DNA of 49,261 bases from a virus: IMG/VR virus record IMGVR_UViG_3300028840_001533, positions 1 to 49,261 of that record, one strand, 5' to 3'. The stretch's first letter is position 1, and each line of letters begins with the position of its first letter. Positions 23,694 through 30,873 of this stretch are shown here, piece by piece. A program made the translations under genes and the position numbers. Under the pieces are notes generated by a model. That model searched no databases, was not told the DNA's origin, and worked only from the letters and a program-made list of their open reading frames with translations.

Positions 23694-23900
23694 ATGGGAT
23701 GGATCGCAGAGGTCAGGACCGGAGGAGACGAGTGGAGCCGCAACGCGTGCGTCTTCGAGACCGAGGACGAGGCGACGCGAGCGGGCGAGGAGTTGGCTGG
23801 CCGGTGGCTCCTCGTCACGGAGTGGCGGGCGACCGAGGTGGACGAGCCTGCCAACTATGTTTTCAAAGCCAACGCCGACCGGCCTGGGAGGATCGAGTAA
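23694..23900 (+). CDS. Small hypothetical early protein
   Basis: The 68-residue protein opens MGWIAEVRTGGDEW and continues ACVFETEDEATRAGEELAGR, a compact alpha/beta pattern seen in many small phage early proteins. It has an AAAGGAGG site. Its stop overlaps the next start as TAATG. The function is unknown. Confidence 0.65.
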   Translation: MGWIAEVRTGGDEWSRNACVFETEDEATRAGEELAGRWLLVTEWRATEVDEPANYVFKANADRPGRIE

Positions 23901-24286
23901 TGATGCTGCAAGCGCCGCCCGAACACTGGAGCGATCACAACGCAAGCCCCTGGGGTTGCATCTGGGAGATCGCCGACGGCGACATGGCCGTGGCGACCGC
24001 CCAGTACATGGTGCTCGACCGCCCCGAGGGTGGCACCATGAAGCTCTGGACGCCCCGCGAGCACCAGATCGAGTGCAAGCGTCTCGTCGAGCTTGACATG
24101 AAAGTCAACGCTCACATACCGGACAAGCTCCGCTCTGTGAGACTCAGCAGTGGTAAACTCTCAGCCTATGCCATGCGACTCAAAGGCATCGCGTCGAGGC
24201 TGGCCAAGCTCACAGCGCACATCGACTTCGTCGAGTGCGCCAATGAACCGGCTGACCAGGACTTCATCGACTGGCTTCTCAGCTGA
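23900..24286 (+). CDS. Hypothetical early protein
   Basis: This is a 128-residue protein with an aromatic N-terminus (PPEHWSDHNASPWGCIWEIA) and helical C-terminus (AMRLKGIASRLAKLTAHIDF). It starts by TAATG overlap with the gene before it. It is the last gene of the first early block; a strong promoter follows. No family was recognised. Confidence 0.6.
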   Translation: MMLQAPPEHWSDHNASPWGCIWEIADGDMAVATAQYMVLDRPEGGTMKLWTPREHQIECKRLVELDMKVNAHIPDKLRSVRLSSGKLSAYAMRLKGIASRLAKLTAHIDFVECANEPADQDFIDWLLS

Positions 24287-24325
24287 CGGAATCGGACAGT
24301 TATCGGATCCGGCCAGCGGAAGGGG

Positions 24326-24354
24326 TTGACAAATACGAAGGGAGGGCCTATATT
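24326..24354 (+). promoter_or_regulatory. Near-consensus sigma70 promoter
   Basis: TTGACA (24326-24331) and TATATT (24349-24354) are separated by 17 bases. It drives the ParB-like gene at 24412. The spacer sequence GAAGGGAGGGCC is shared, with one base less, by 19916-19944. Confidence 0.75.
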
Positions 24355-24411
24355 GAAGGGGCGTCGAAAAACGACCGATTACCAACGACCGAACCAGAAA
24401 GGGGCAACAAC

Positions 24412-25215
24412 GTGGCCAAGAAAACAATGAAAGTCGATCCAAAGAAGATCGTCGTCCTGGAGGGCACCTATCCGCGCTCGCGGAATCCTCTGGAGATCGA
24501 AGACGACGCCGCCGCCGAAAAGGCAGTGGCGCACCTGCGCGGGGCCGACTTCCCGCTCATCGTGACCGCCAACGGCGGCACGAACCTCGTGGACGGGGCG
24601 CACCGCCTCACCTCCCTCATCCTCGACGGAGCCAAGGAGATCGAGGTCCAGGACCTGGGCACCCTCAACGCCGACCGGGTCCTCAAAGAGGCCATCAAGC
24701 GCAACGCGACGCACGGGAAGCAGCTGAGCCTCACCGAGAAGGCCCGCCTCGCCCGCAGGCTTGAGGGCACCATGAAGCAGGCCGAGATGGCCAAGGTCTT
24801 CGCCGTTTCCACCCGCACCATTTCCCGGTGGGTGGACGAGGTCAAAGAGGCCCGCCGCATCTCCAAGACCAAGAAGGCCCTCAAGCTCATCGAGAAGGGC
24901 ATGAGCGTCAACGCCGCAGCCAAGGAGATCGAGGAGTCGCGCTCGACCCTCACCGGCTGGCTGAAGCAGGCCGAGGGCGACCCGACCTTCACCGAGCCGA
25001 AGAAGGCCAAAGCCAAGGCCAAGAAGAAGGAGAAGGCCAAAGCCAAGGCCGCTGCCAAGGCCGAGCCGAACGTCGAGGCCAGCGAGGTGGACGACGCGAT
25101 TGACGAGATCGTGCTCGTCGCCTACAACGCCGTCAAGGCCGTCGCCAAGGCCCACGACAAGACCATCGAAGATGTCGGCTTCGAGGTCATCCGGCTTCTC
25201 AACGAGCGCCTGTAG
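24412..25215 (+). CDS. ParB/Srx-like DNA-binding protein with two HTH segments
   Basis: The 267-residue protein begins with a ParB-N-like fold: an early PRSRNPLEI strand and NLVDGAHRLTSLIL (58-71), the ParB/sulfiredoxin loop. Two HTH-like segments follow (about 120-143, EMAKVFAVSTRTISRWVDEV; about 158-185, GMSVNAAAKEIEESRSTLTGW), then a Lys/Ala-rich linker (about 197-218) and a helical tail. It starts at GTG 24412 behind AGAAAGGGG. Such proteins in phages act as transcription regulators, partition-like proteins or nicking nucleases; the catalytic possibility cannot be judged here. A strong promoter and a downstream GC-rich hairpin make it an independent unit. Confidence 0.7.
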   Translation: MAKKTMKVDPKKIVVLEGTYPRSRNPLEIEDDAAAEKAVAHLRGADFPLIVTANGGTNLVDGAHRLTSLILDGAKEIEVQDLGTLNADRVLKEAIKRNATHGKQLSLTEKARLARRLEGTMKQAEMAKVFAVSTRTISRWVDEVKEARRISKTKKALKLIEKGMSVNAAAKEIEESRSTLTGWLKQAEGDPTFTEPKKAKAKAKKKEKAKAKAAAKAEPNVEASEVDDAIDEIVLVAYNAVKAVAKAHDKTIEDVGFEVIRLLNERL

Positions 25216-25237
25216 CTCTCCCTTCAGCTATAGGCTG

Positions 25238-25265
25238 CCCCGCCCCCTGCAAATGGGGGGCGGGG
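25238..25265 (+). terminator. GC-rich terminator-like hairpin
   Basis: CCCCGCCCCC pairs with the GGGGGCGGGG that follows a short loop, and TTCTCCCTTTT comes after. It ends the ParB-like unit. The rest of the gap to 25322 holds a second hairpin (GCGCC-TGC-GGGCGC) and an AAGGGGG site; this order (long stem, short GCGCC stem, SD) resembles the intergenic elements at 21.9-23.7 kb. Confidence 0.65.
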
Positions 25266-25322
25266 TTCTCCCTTTTATGGGGCGAGCGCCTGCGGGCGCT
25301 GGGCCGATGAAAGGGGGCCAAC

Positions 25323-25538
25323 ATGGCAGAAAAGAAATTGTCCGACCGTCAAACCCTAAACAGGATGGCCAAGCGCATTCATGAAGGCACCGGCCTGCAC
25401 CTGGAGATCCAGGGCCGAGGCAAGGGATCGTTCCAGGTCATCCTCTACGGGAACAACATCAACCTCGTCTACGGCGGCACGTTCAAGGAGTGCGTGGCCT
25501 ACCTCTGGGGCGTCCGTGATATGTGGACTGCCTCATGA
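25323..25538 (+). CDS. Small early protein, paralogue A
   Basis: This 71-residue protein has a basic N-terminal helix and the pattern FQVILYGNNINLVYGGTFKE followed by a Trp-containing helix. The GT-(F/Y)-KE...YL-G...M pattern recurs in the next gene, suggesting a small repeated alpha/beta domain. It has a GGGGG-type site, and its stop overlaps the next start as ATGA. The function is unknown. Confidence 0.65.
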   Translation: MAEKKLSDRQTLNRMAKRIHEGTGLHLEIQGRGKGSFQVILYGNNINLVYGGTFKECVAYLWGVRDMWTAS

Positions 25539-25849
25539 GTGAGGAAAGCAGAGAGCACCGCCGAGCCAGAGAGCTTGAATCGCTCCAGGAAACGGCCTCT
25601 GCCATCGTCAACGGCACAGACGGAACCATCATCGCCGAGGTCACAACGCCGCAGGCAGGGACGATCCTGGACGGCGACAAGTACCCTCTCGTGTACAGCA
25701 TCGAGATCGGGGCGCTCGGCACGCACGGCTGGACGATGAACGGCACATACAAAGAGGCGCTGTCCTACCTGAATGGAGCGCAAATGATGATCATGCTGCT
25801 GTCCGAAATGGTTCAGGTTGGGACACATGAGGAAGGAGCGGAAAACTGA
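25535..25849 (+). CDS. Small early protein, paralogue B
   Basis: The 104-residue protein opens with a charged helix (MSEESREHRRARELESLQET) and carries the same C-terminal pattern as the gene before (WTMNGTYKEALSYLNGAQMM). The start at 25535 is chosen for the ATGA overlap; the first in-frame ATG at 25523 has no better site. The function is unknown. Confidence 0.65.
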   Translation: MSEESREHRRARELESLQETASAIVNGTDGTIIAEVTTPQAGTILDGDKYPLVYSIEIGALGTHGWTMNGTYKEALSYLNGAQMMIMLLSEMVQVGTHEEGAEN

Positions 25850-26349
25850 TGTTCAGACTAGGCAACGCCCGGTACCACAACGAGTGGAAGAACCGGCAGG
25901 ATGTCTTCAATGATTTCTTTCCAGAGTGGAAGCAAAACAACGAAGAGGACATGAAGACCTTTCCAGAAGACAGCGCCATCCTCTTCGCGTCGTACGTCCA
26001 TGAGGGCTACGAGGGCGACGCGGTGCTGCTGTTCGTGCGCGAGGGCACCATGTACCTCGTGACCGGCGCTCACTGCTCGTGCAACGGCCTGGAGGAATAC
26101 TACGACCCAGAGCCGACGACCTGGGTCGAGCTTTGGCAGCATCACCAGCTGAAAAACGACAGCTGGAGCGGCCACGGCACCAGGGCTGCTGAGGCATGGA
26201 ACACTATGATCGGCCACAACATCACGTCCCTGGTGGAAATCATTGGCGAGGATGACAACGGCGATCTGACCGTAACCCGCAAGCTGTCCGGTTCCGGCAA
26301 GCGGTACATGCTGGTTCCAGAGGAATTCATCAAGAAGGAGGAAGAATGA
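25849..26349 (+). CDS. Hypothetical early protein
   Basis: This 166-residue acidic protein is rich in Trp, His and Asp (EEYYDPEPTTWVELWQHHQL) and has a central beta stretch (DAVLLFVREGTMYLVTGAHC). The latter part (TSLVEIIGEDDNGDLTVTRK) looks like a beta hairpin. It starts by TGATG overlap and ends by ATGA overlap. No known family. Confidence 0.65.
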   Translation: MFRLGNARYHNEWKNRQDVFNDFFPEWKQNNEEDMKTFPEDSAILFASYVHEGYEGDAVLLFVREGTMYLVTGAHCSCNGLEEYYDPEPTTWVELWQHHQLKNDSWSGHGTRAAEAWNTMIGHNITSLVEIIGEDDNGDLTVTRKLSGSGKRYMLVPEEFIKKEEE

Positions 26350-26726
26350 TAGAGCATCTCATGAAACCCAACACCGAAGACGGAGTGCTGCCATCCTTGG
26401 CCAACGCCGCTGTAGAGGCAACGAAAGAGGACGACGTTCTCCTCACTGTGAGACGAGACAACCCAGAATCCTGCCTGATGTGCAAGGCAACCAAGGGCCT
26501 CACAGAGCAGGTCATTTCCACCAAGCTCCACACCGATGTGATGCTGCTGTGCCCCGGCTGCGTCCCCAACGGCTCAATGAGCGTGATTGACTTGATGCAG
26601 GCCATCAGGGACATGAGCGAAACCGGGCAGCTGGAAACGTTTTTCATCTACGAGGTTGGCGGCAAGGTCAACGTGCTCACAGATGACCTGCGCCGCATGG
26701 AGGTCCCAAGTGGCACCGAAGGGTGA
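26346..26726 (+). CDS. Zinc-ribbon-like early protein
   Basis: The 126-residue protein carries CLMCKATKG and, about 25 residues later, LLCPGC, a four-Cys pair layout that would bind one zinc ion. The rest is helical (SVIDLMQAIRDMSETGQLET) with a beta end. It overlaps both neighbours. It is one of a run of small Cys-pair proteins up to 27694. Confidence 0.65.
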   Translation: MIEHLMKPNTEDGVLPSLANAAVEATKEDDVLLTVRRDNPESCLMCKATKGLTEQVISTKLHTDVMLLCPGCVPNGSMSVIDLMQAIRDMSETGQLETFFIYEVGGKVNVLTDDLRRMEVPSGTEG

Positions 26727-26898
26727 TCCTGAATCGCTGCCAATGCCAGAGCTTTGGCGCTTTGATCGCTATACACAGTGCCAGCTGCACAAGCGACCCA
26801 AAACCAACGCCGACTGGGAATTCATAAAACGAGAAATCAACATCGCCCTCGACAAAGGCGAGCCGTTCGTGATCATCCCAGCGAAGGAGAAGAAATGA
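26710..26898 (+). CDS. Small early protein with GTG start
   Basis: The reading frame opens before the gene, but the best start is the GTG at 26710, seven bases after GGAGG, giving 62 residues. It overlaps the previous gene by 17 bases. It contains a Trp-rich stretch and KTNADWEFIKREINIALDKG, a compact helix. The function is unknown. Confidence 0.55.
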   Translation: MAPKGDPESLPMPELWRFDRYTQCQLHKRPKTNADWEFIKREINIALDKGEPFVIIPAKEKK

Positions 26899-27116
26899 TT
26901 ACTTGTCCTAAATGCAACGAGCCGTCCATCCTGTGGAGCAGGCGGCACGGCTGCTGCAAAGACTGCGCCGCCGTCCTCGACCTCGACCGATTCATCCCTG
27001 CTGACGGCCAGTACGCCAAGGCTTTCTACAAAGACAACGAAGGTAAAACCCAGATCAAAGAACTCAACTTCAAGTCGGGGAAATGGGAATGTCTTTCGAG
27101 AAGCGATTCCAGGTAG
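26895..27116 (+). CDS. Small zinc-ribbon protein
   Basis: The 73-residue protein starts MITCPKCNEP and has CCKDC at 20-24, so two Cys pairs lie 17 residues apart, a classical zinc ribbon. The remainder is polar with a C-terminal WECL. It overlaps the previous stop as ATGA. It may bind nucleic acid or a host protein. Confidence 0.65.
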   Translation: MITCPKCNEPSILWSRRHGCCKDCAAVLDLDRFIPADGQYAKAFYKDNEGKTQIKELNFKSGKWECLSRSDSR

Positions 27117-27238
27117 AGCGCAACAAGCGACGCACGGGCCTCGCTCTGCTGCGAGACCTGATCGAGCGGCTGCACAAGCGGCTGCTCGTTGTTGAGCGCA
27201 AGATCGAGGAGCTATCAAAGAAGGAGCAGGACGAATGA
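27083..27238 (+). CDS. 51-residue helical microprotein
   Basis: The peptide is nearly all amphipathic helix (GLALLRDLIERLHKRLLVVE, then RKIEELSKKEQDE). It overlaps the end of the zinc-ribbon gene by 34 bases, and its stop overlaps the next start as ATGA, which supports translation. A GGGGAA site precedes the first ATG; the third codon is also ATG. Confidence 0.55.
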   Translation: MGMSFEKRFQVERNKRRTGLALLRDLIERLHKRLLVVERKIEELSKKEQDE

Positions 27239-27375
27239 TTTACTTACTCATGCTAGGCCTCTGTGTGGTTTTCTTTTTTCTCGGCCACGAGTTTGGTAGA
27301 GCAGCCGAAAGAGAATACCAGCACGAGCAGACAGCGAAGAGGATGGAAAGGGATAGACGAGATGGTAACGCGTAA
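27235..27375 (+). CDS. 46-residue membrane microprotein
   Basis: One hydrophobic segment (IYLLMLGLCVVFFFLGH) is followed by a charged, helical tail (REYQHEQTAKRMERDRRDGN). It is coupled by ATGA to the previous gene and overlaps the next start. Small phage membrane proteins of this form often block superinfection or modulate host envelope functions, but nothing here proves it. Confidence 0.55.
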   Translation: MIYLLMLGLCVVFFFLGHEFGRAAEREYQHEQTAKRMERDRRDGNA

Positions 27376-27694
27376 CCTCAAGTGCCCCCGTTGTGGATGC
27401 CAGGAAGAGCGCACTGCCATTGGCATGAAAGAGCCTGACCGCTACTGCAACCAGTGCGCCGACGAGGCCGACGTAGCAATCCCAATGAAAGTCATGCCGA
27501 ACGCCGTGGCCGGGTTCAAGCTGCGAGGTCAAGGGTTCCACGCTGTGGATTACCCCAAAAGCAACGAACAGAAGATCAAGGACTATGGACTCAAAGAGCA
27601 CGATTCCACCGATCCCAATTCTGATTATCACCAGGATGGGTACGCCGAAGAGATGGTCTCGAAAGTGCCTGGAACAGGCAAGCCAAAGGGTTGA
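27362..27694 (+). CDS. Zinc-ribbon phage protein
   Basis: The 110-residue protein begins with CPRCGC and has CNQC at about 35-38, a zinc ribbon. The middle GFHAVDYPKSNEQKIKDYGL is a phrase seen in small phage zinc proteins. The C-terminus is polar. The stop codon lies within the promoter/operator of the next gene. Confidence 0.65.
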   Translation: MVTRNLKCPRCGCQEERTAIGMKEPDRYCNQCADEADVAIPMKVMPNAVAGFKLRGQGFHAVDYPKSNEQKIKDYGLKEHDSTDPNSDYHQDGYAEEMVSKVPGTGKPKG

Positions 27695-27725
27695 CAGTCA
27701 ACGTCTTAACTGATAAGGTTGACAG
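27690..27725 (+). promoter_or_regulatory. Promoter with operator repeats for the HTH gene
   Basis: TTGACA (27691-27696) and TAAGGT (27714-27719) are 17 bases apart. The -35 is inside a perfect inverted repeat GTTGAC-A-GTCAAC (27690-27702), and GGTTGACAG is repeated directly at 27689-27697 and 27717-27725. The downstream HTH protein may bind here and regulate itself and the replication genes. Confidence 0.6.
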
Positions 27726-27740
27726 ATTGGAGGTTCGCAA

Positions 27741-27956
27741 ATGAGCATACACGCAGGGAAGCGATTGCAAGACAGGCGCAAGGAAATGGGGTTGACGCTT
27801 TGCGATGTTGCTGAGCGTGTTCGCGCCAGAGGCAACGTAAAGGTGTCGGAATCACACTATCGCCGCATTGAAAGGGCCATCTGTGTGCCAACCGTTGTGC
27901 TGGCCATGGAAATCACAGAAGTGCTGGACACAGATGTCTACTCAGTATGGGGATAA
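27741..27956 (+). CDS. Cro/CI-type HTH regulator
   Basis: This is a 71-residue XRE-like helix-turn-helix: GKRLQDRRKEMGLTLCDVAE is helix 1-2 and VSESHYRRIERAICVPTV carries the recognition helix, with the end helix EITEVLDTDVYSVWG. It has a GGAGG site. It leads the replication module and overlaps the helicase gene by ten bases. Repeats in its promoter suggest autoregulation. It could be an early-to-replication switch. Confidence 0.75.
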   Translation: MSIHAGKRLQDRRKEMGLTLCDVAERVRARGNVKVSESHYRRIERAICVPTVVLAMEITEVLDTDVYSVWG

Positions 27957-29635
27957 GGATAGAGACCACAACGTCGAGGATCCTGGTGATCGGGACTCCC
28001 TACGAGCAGCGGACGGTCCTGAAGGCGATAGCGGGATCCCGTTGGGACCGGGAGCGACGATGCTGGACATACCCTCTTTCATCCTCCATTGTCCCTGGGC
28101 TACTCTCATTGTATCCGTCTGCACAGATCGACTCAGGAATCAAAGCCTTACTGGAAGCCAGCGAAAAGCAGAGGCTCGCGGCATCGCTGAAGCAATCGTC
28201 AGCCAACTTGCTCGATCCGATACCAAGTACTGTTTTACCACCTTGGGAACACCAGTTACAGTCCTATCATTTTGGGCGGCTGCGTCTCAACTTGGATGGG
28301 GTGCCGATAGGCGGCGGGGCATTACTTGGCCTGGATATGGGGACCGGGAAGACCAAGGTGGTGTACGACTTGATCAGGAATTACCCGAAGATCAGGACGG
28401 TACTGGTCACTTGTCCGAAAACGGTAATCCAAACGTGGGCGGACGAGAGGGAGAAGCACGCGGGGGACACAGACGTAGTCGTCACTCTGCTCGGAGACAG
28501 AGTTACCAGGACTGGCTCCAAAGCGCAATGGCCAATCAAAAAGCGAACGGAAGCAGCCAAGAGATTCTTGGCGGCGTTCCCCAGTTCGAGTTACAGTCGG
28601 GTAATTGTGATCAACCACGAGAGCGTCTGGAGGGAACCCTTCAGGACCCTCGTCAAGTCGAGGATCTGGGATCTTCTAGTGATGGACGAGTGCCACCGAG
28701 CGAAAGCGCCTGGGGGGAAGCTGTCCATGTTCTTGGCCAAATCAGTCGGGCAATATGCTTGCAGGCTGGGCTTGACTGGGACCCCGATGCCGAAGGATCC
28801 GATGGACATCTACGCTCAAGCGAGGTTCCTGGATCCGGGGATATACGGAACATCCTTCACGGAATTCAAAGCTCGATACGGCATCTTCGGTGGCTTCGAG
28901 AACAGGAAATTCTTGAGACTCAACAACGAGGAGGAGTTCAAGGAGAAGCTCGACAGCCTGATGATTCGAGTGATGGCCGACGATGTGCTGGACTTGCCGA
29001 AACGACATCACATCATCCGTACTACTGTCCTCGATGCGGAGGAATCACGTATCTACAATTCAATGAAGCGGGATCTAATAGCCCAGCTGAAATCTGGTGT
29101 GGTTACTGCGGCAAACAGCTTGGTCAAGCTGGTCCGCCTGCAACAGATCACACAGGGGACGGTCCACGATGAAGACGGACGCTATCACCGAATCGGGTTC
29201 TCAAAGCAAAAGCTACTCGAAGAAGTGCTTGAGGATCTGCATCCCGACGAGCCAGTCTGTATCTTCGCGAATTATACAGATGATCTCAGTCGAATTCGCG
29301 AAACCTGTGAGGCTCTCGGACGCAGGAGTTTGGAGCTATCTGGCAAGGTTGATGAACTGGCCGACTGGAAAGCTGGCAAAGCTCCGATACTTGCAGTCCA
29401 GTATAAGTCGGGTGGAGTTGGAGTGGATTTCTCTCGGTCCCGCTACACCATCTACTACTCACCCACCTTTGATATGGGAGATTACGAACAATCAATCAAA
29501 CGAACCCATCGACCCGGACAAACTCGAACAACCTTTTACATCCACCTTCGAGTGAAAGGAACCATCGACGTAGACATCTCGCGTGCCCTACGTCAGAAGA
29601 AAGACATTGTGGAAGGGGCGTTAGCAGGAATATGA
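27947..29635 (+). CDS. SNF2-type superfamily 2 helicase
   Basis: The 562-residue protein has Walker A DMGTGKT (130-136), motif II DECH (247-250), motif III TGTP (277-280), and a second RecA domain ending in SGGVGVDF and RTHRPGQTR (about 525-533), the SNF2/RapA motif VI. A short N-terminal domain (SRWDRERRCWTYPL) resembles the HARP-like fold of SMARCAL1-type annealing helicases. It is likely a replication or fork-remodelling motor using ATP. No good ribosome site is seen, so it is probably coupled to the regulator gene it overlaps. Confidence 0.85.
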   Translation: MGIRIETTTSRILVIGTPYEQRTVLKAIAGSRWDRERRCWTYPLSSSIVPGLLSLYPSAQIDSGIKALLEASEKQRLAASLKQSSANLLDPIPSTVLPPWEHQLQSYHFGRLRLNLDGVPIGGGALLGLDMGTGKTKVVYDLIRNYPKIRTVLVTCPKTVIQTWADEREKHAGDTDVVVTLLGDRVTRTGSKAQWPIKKRTEAAKRFLAAFPSSSYSRVIVINHESVWREPFRTLVKSRIWDLLVMDECHRAKAPGGKLSMFLAKSVGQYACRLGLTGTPMPKDPMDIYAQARFLDPGIYGTSFTEFKARYGIFGGFENRKFLRLNNEEEFKEKLDSLMIRVMADDVLDLPKRHHIIRTTVLDAEESRIYNSMKRDLIAQLKSGVVTAANSLVKLVRLQQITQGTVHDEDGRYHRIGFSKQKLLEEVLEDLHPDEPVCIFANYTDDLSRIRETCEALGRRSLELSGKVDELADWKAGKAPILAVQYKSGGVGVDFSRSRYTIYYSPTFDMGDYEQSIKRTHRPGQTRTTFYIHLRVKGTIDVDISRALRQKKDIVEGALAGI

Positions 29636-30048
29636 GTGACTATGAAAAGTTTGTGAAGCTGCACATCAAAAGGGACAAGCTCAAAGAAAAGCTTGCCAAA
29701 ATCAACGCCGACATCGAGAAGAGCGAGGAGGTGATGCTGAAAAAAATGGTGGACGATGGACTGGCCAGCGCGAAGACCCCGTTTGGCACGCTTGGGATCA
29801 ACAGGATCGTTCGCGCCTCTGCCGGTGGCAACATGCCTGCCCTGGTAGATGCAATGAAGAGGGCTGGGAAGGAGGATATGGTCAAGGATACGGTCAATGG
29901 AACATCGCTGGGTGCCTGGGTCAGGGAGTTTGACCCAGACAATAACCTGTCGCCTGAGCAAATTGAGCGCAAGCTTCCCAAGGAGCTACAAGGCGTCATT
30001 AAAATCACCGAACAAACAACCATCAGAGTTACAGGGAAAAAGGGGTAA
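29632..30048 (+). CDS. Hypothetical replication-module protein
   Basis: The 138-residue protein begins with a coiled coil (KRDKLKEKLAKINADIEKSE) and ends with LPKELQGVIKITEQTTIRV. It is linked by ATGA to the helicase and by a 3-base gap to the next gene. Similar small proteins accompany phage helicases; it may be a helicase or ssDNA-binding partner. Unproven. Confidence 0.6.
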   Translation: MSDYEKFVKLHIKRDKLKEKLAKINADIEKSEEVMLKKMVDDGLASAKTPFGTLGINRIVRASAGGNMPALVDAMKRAGKEDMVKDTVNGTSLGAWVREFDPDNNLSPEQIERKLPKELQGVIKITEQTTIRVTGKKG

Positions 30049-30051
30049 CAC

Positions 30052-30780
30052 ATGGCAACCAAGAAAAAAGCAATCGTTGCATCAGGCTTCGCGGCTCTCA
30101 CACCGCAGAGTGACAAGGGATCGCGGCTCAGCCAGGAAGAACTCAGGGAATCCATGGGCCACGCTCGCCCGTCTCTTGGCGACCTCGACAAAATCAAAAT
30201 CCCTTCCGGTGGAACCCGGTACTGGTCAATCGGCGAAGAGGATGTGAAGGAGTTCGAGGCCATCATCGTTGCTGCTCAGGATGTGAGGATGTGGTACGCG
30301 ACGAAGTACAGCGGCGGCAATGAGCCGCCCGACTGCATGTCCTTGGACCTGCGTCACGGCATCGTTGGCGAGAACTGCCCGGATGAGATCACGGGTGACT
30401 GCGCGACCTGCCCGAAGGCTCAGTGGGGCACCGCTGTCAACGACAAAGGCGAGCCGACGAAAGGCAAAGCCTGTTCCGAGCGCAAGCAAATGCTCATCTT
30501 CCGTGAGAACGATCTCGCTCCGCTGTTCATGTCCATCCCTCCGTCTTCACTCAAGGAAGTTCAGGGATACATCAATCGTCTCGTCCCGACCGGCGAGGCC
30601 TTCTGGAGCGTTGTCACAAAGTTCTCGCTGAGAAAGGAGAAGAACGACTCGGGGATCGATTACTCACAGGTGGAGCTTGAGATGGTCAGGCCGTTGACCG
30701 ACGAGGAACTCAAGTCCATGCGGTTGCTCCGAGCGCAGTTCACGGAGACGGTGGAAACAACTTCGGCGCTCCCGGAATAA
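30052..30780 (+). CDS. Conserved phage replication-module protein with Cys cluster
   Basis: The 242-residue protein contains a Cys cluster (GENCPDEITGDCATCPKAQW, then C about 22 residues later in GKACSERKQ) and a beta-rich second half (PLFMSIPPSSLKEVQGYINR; FWSVVTKFSLRKEK). This layout is frequent in phage proteins encoded between helicases and primases; an OB-like ssDNA-binding role is a guess from position. An SD-like run precedes the ATG. Confidence 0.6.
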   Translation: MATKKKAIVASGFAALTPQSDKGSRLSQEELRESMGHARPSLGDLDKIKIPSGGTRYWSIGEEDVKEFEAIIVAAQDVRMWYATKYSGGNEPPDCMSLDLRHGIVGENCPDEITGDCATCPKAQWGTAVNDKGEPTKGKACSERKQMLIFRENDLAPLFMSIPPSSLKEVQGYINRLVPTGEAFWSVVTKFSLRKEKNDSGIDYSQVELEMVRPLTDEELKSMRLLRAQFTETVETTSALPE

Positions 30781-30795
30781 TCCTCTGATGCTAGT

Positions 30796-30839
30796 GCCCC
30801 CCGGCTGGGAAAGGTTTCTGGAAAACCCAGTCGGGGGGC
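30796..30839 (+). promoter_or_regulatory. Long hairpin before the primase gene
   Basis: A 14-position stem (GCCCCCCGGCTGGG against CCCAGTCGGGGGGC, one G-T pair) encloses a 16-base loop. No U-run follows, so a simple terminator is unlikely. The strong AGGAGG site of the primase gene follows the hairpin by about 20 bases. Confidence 0.6.
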
Positions 30840-30873
30840 TGACCCTAGGAAGGAGCCAGGAGGATTATACCGG

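Noticed and set aside
24379-25155. 258-codon minus-strand ORF antisense to the ParB-like gene
   Set aside because: It is very Leu/Gly-rich low complexity, the antisense of Lys/Glu/Ala codons.
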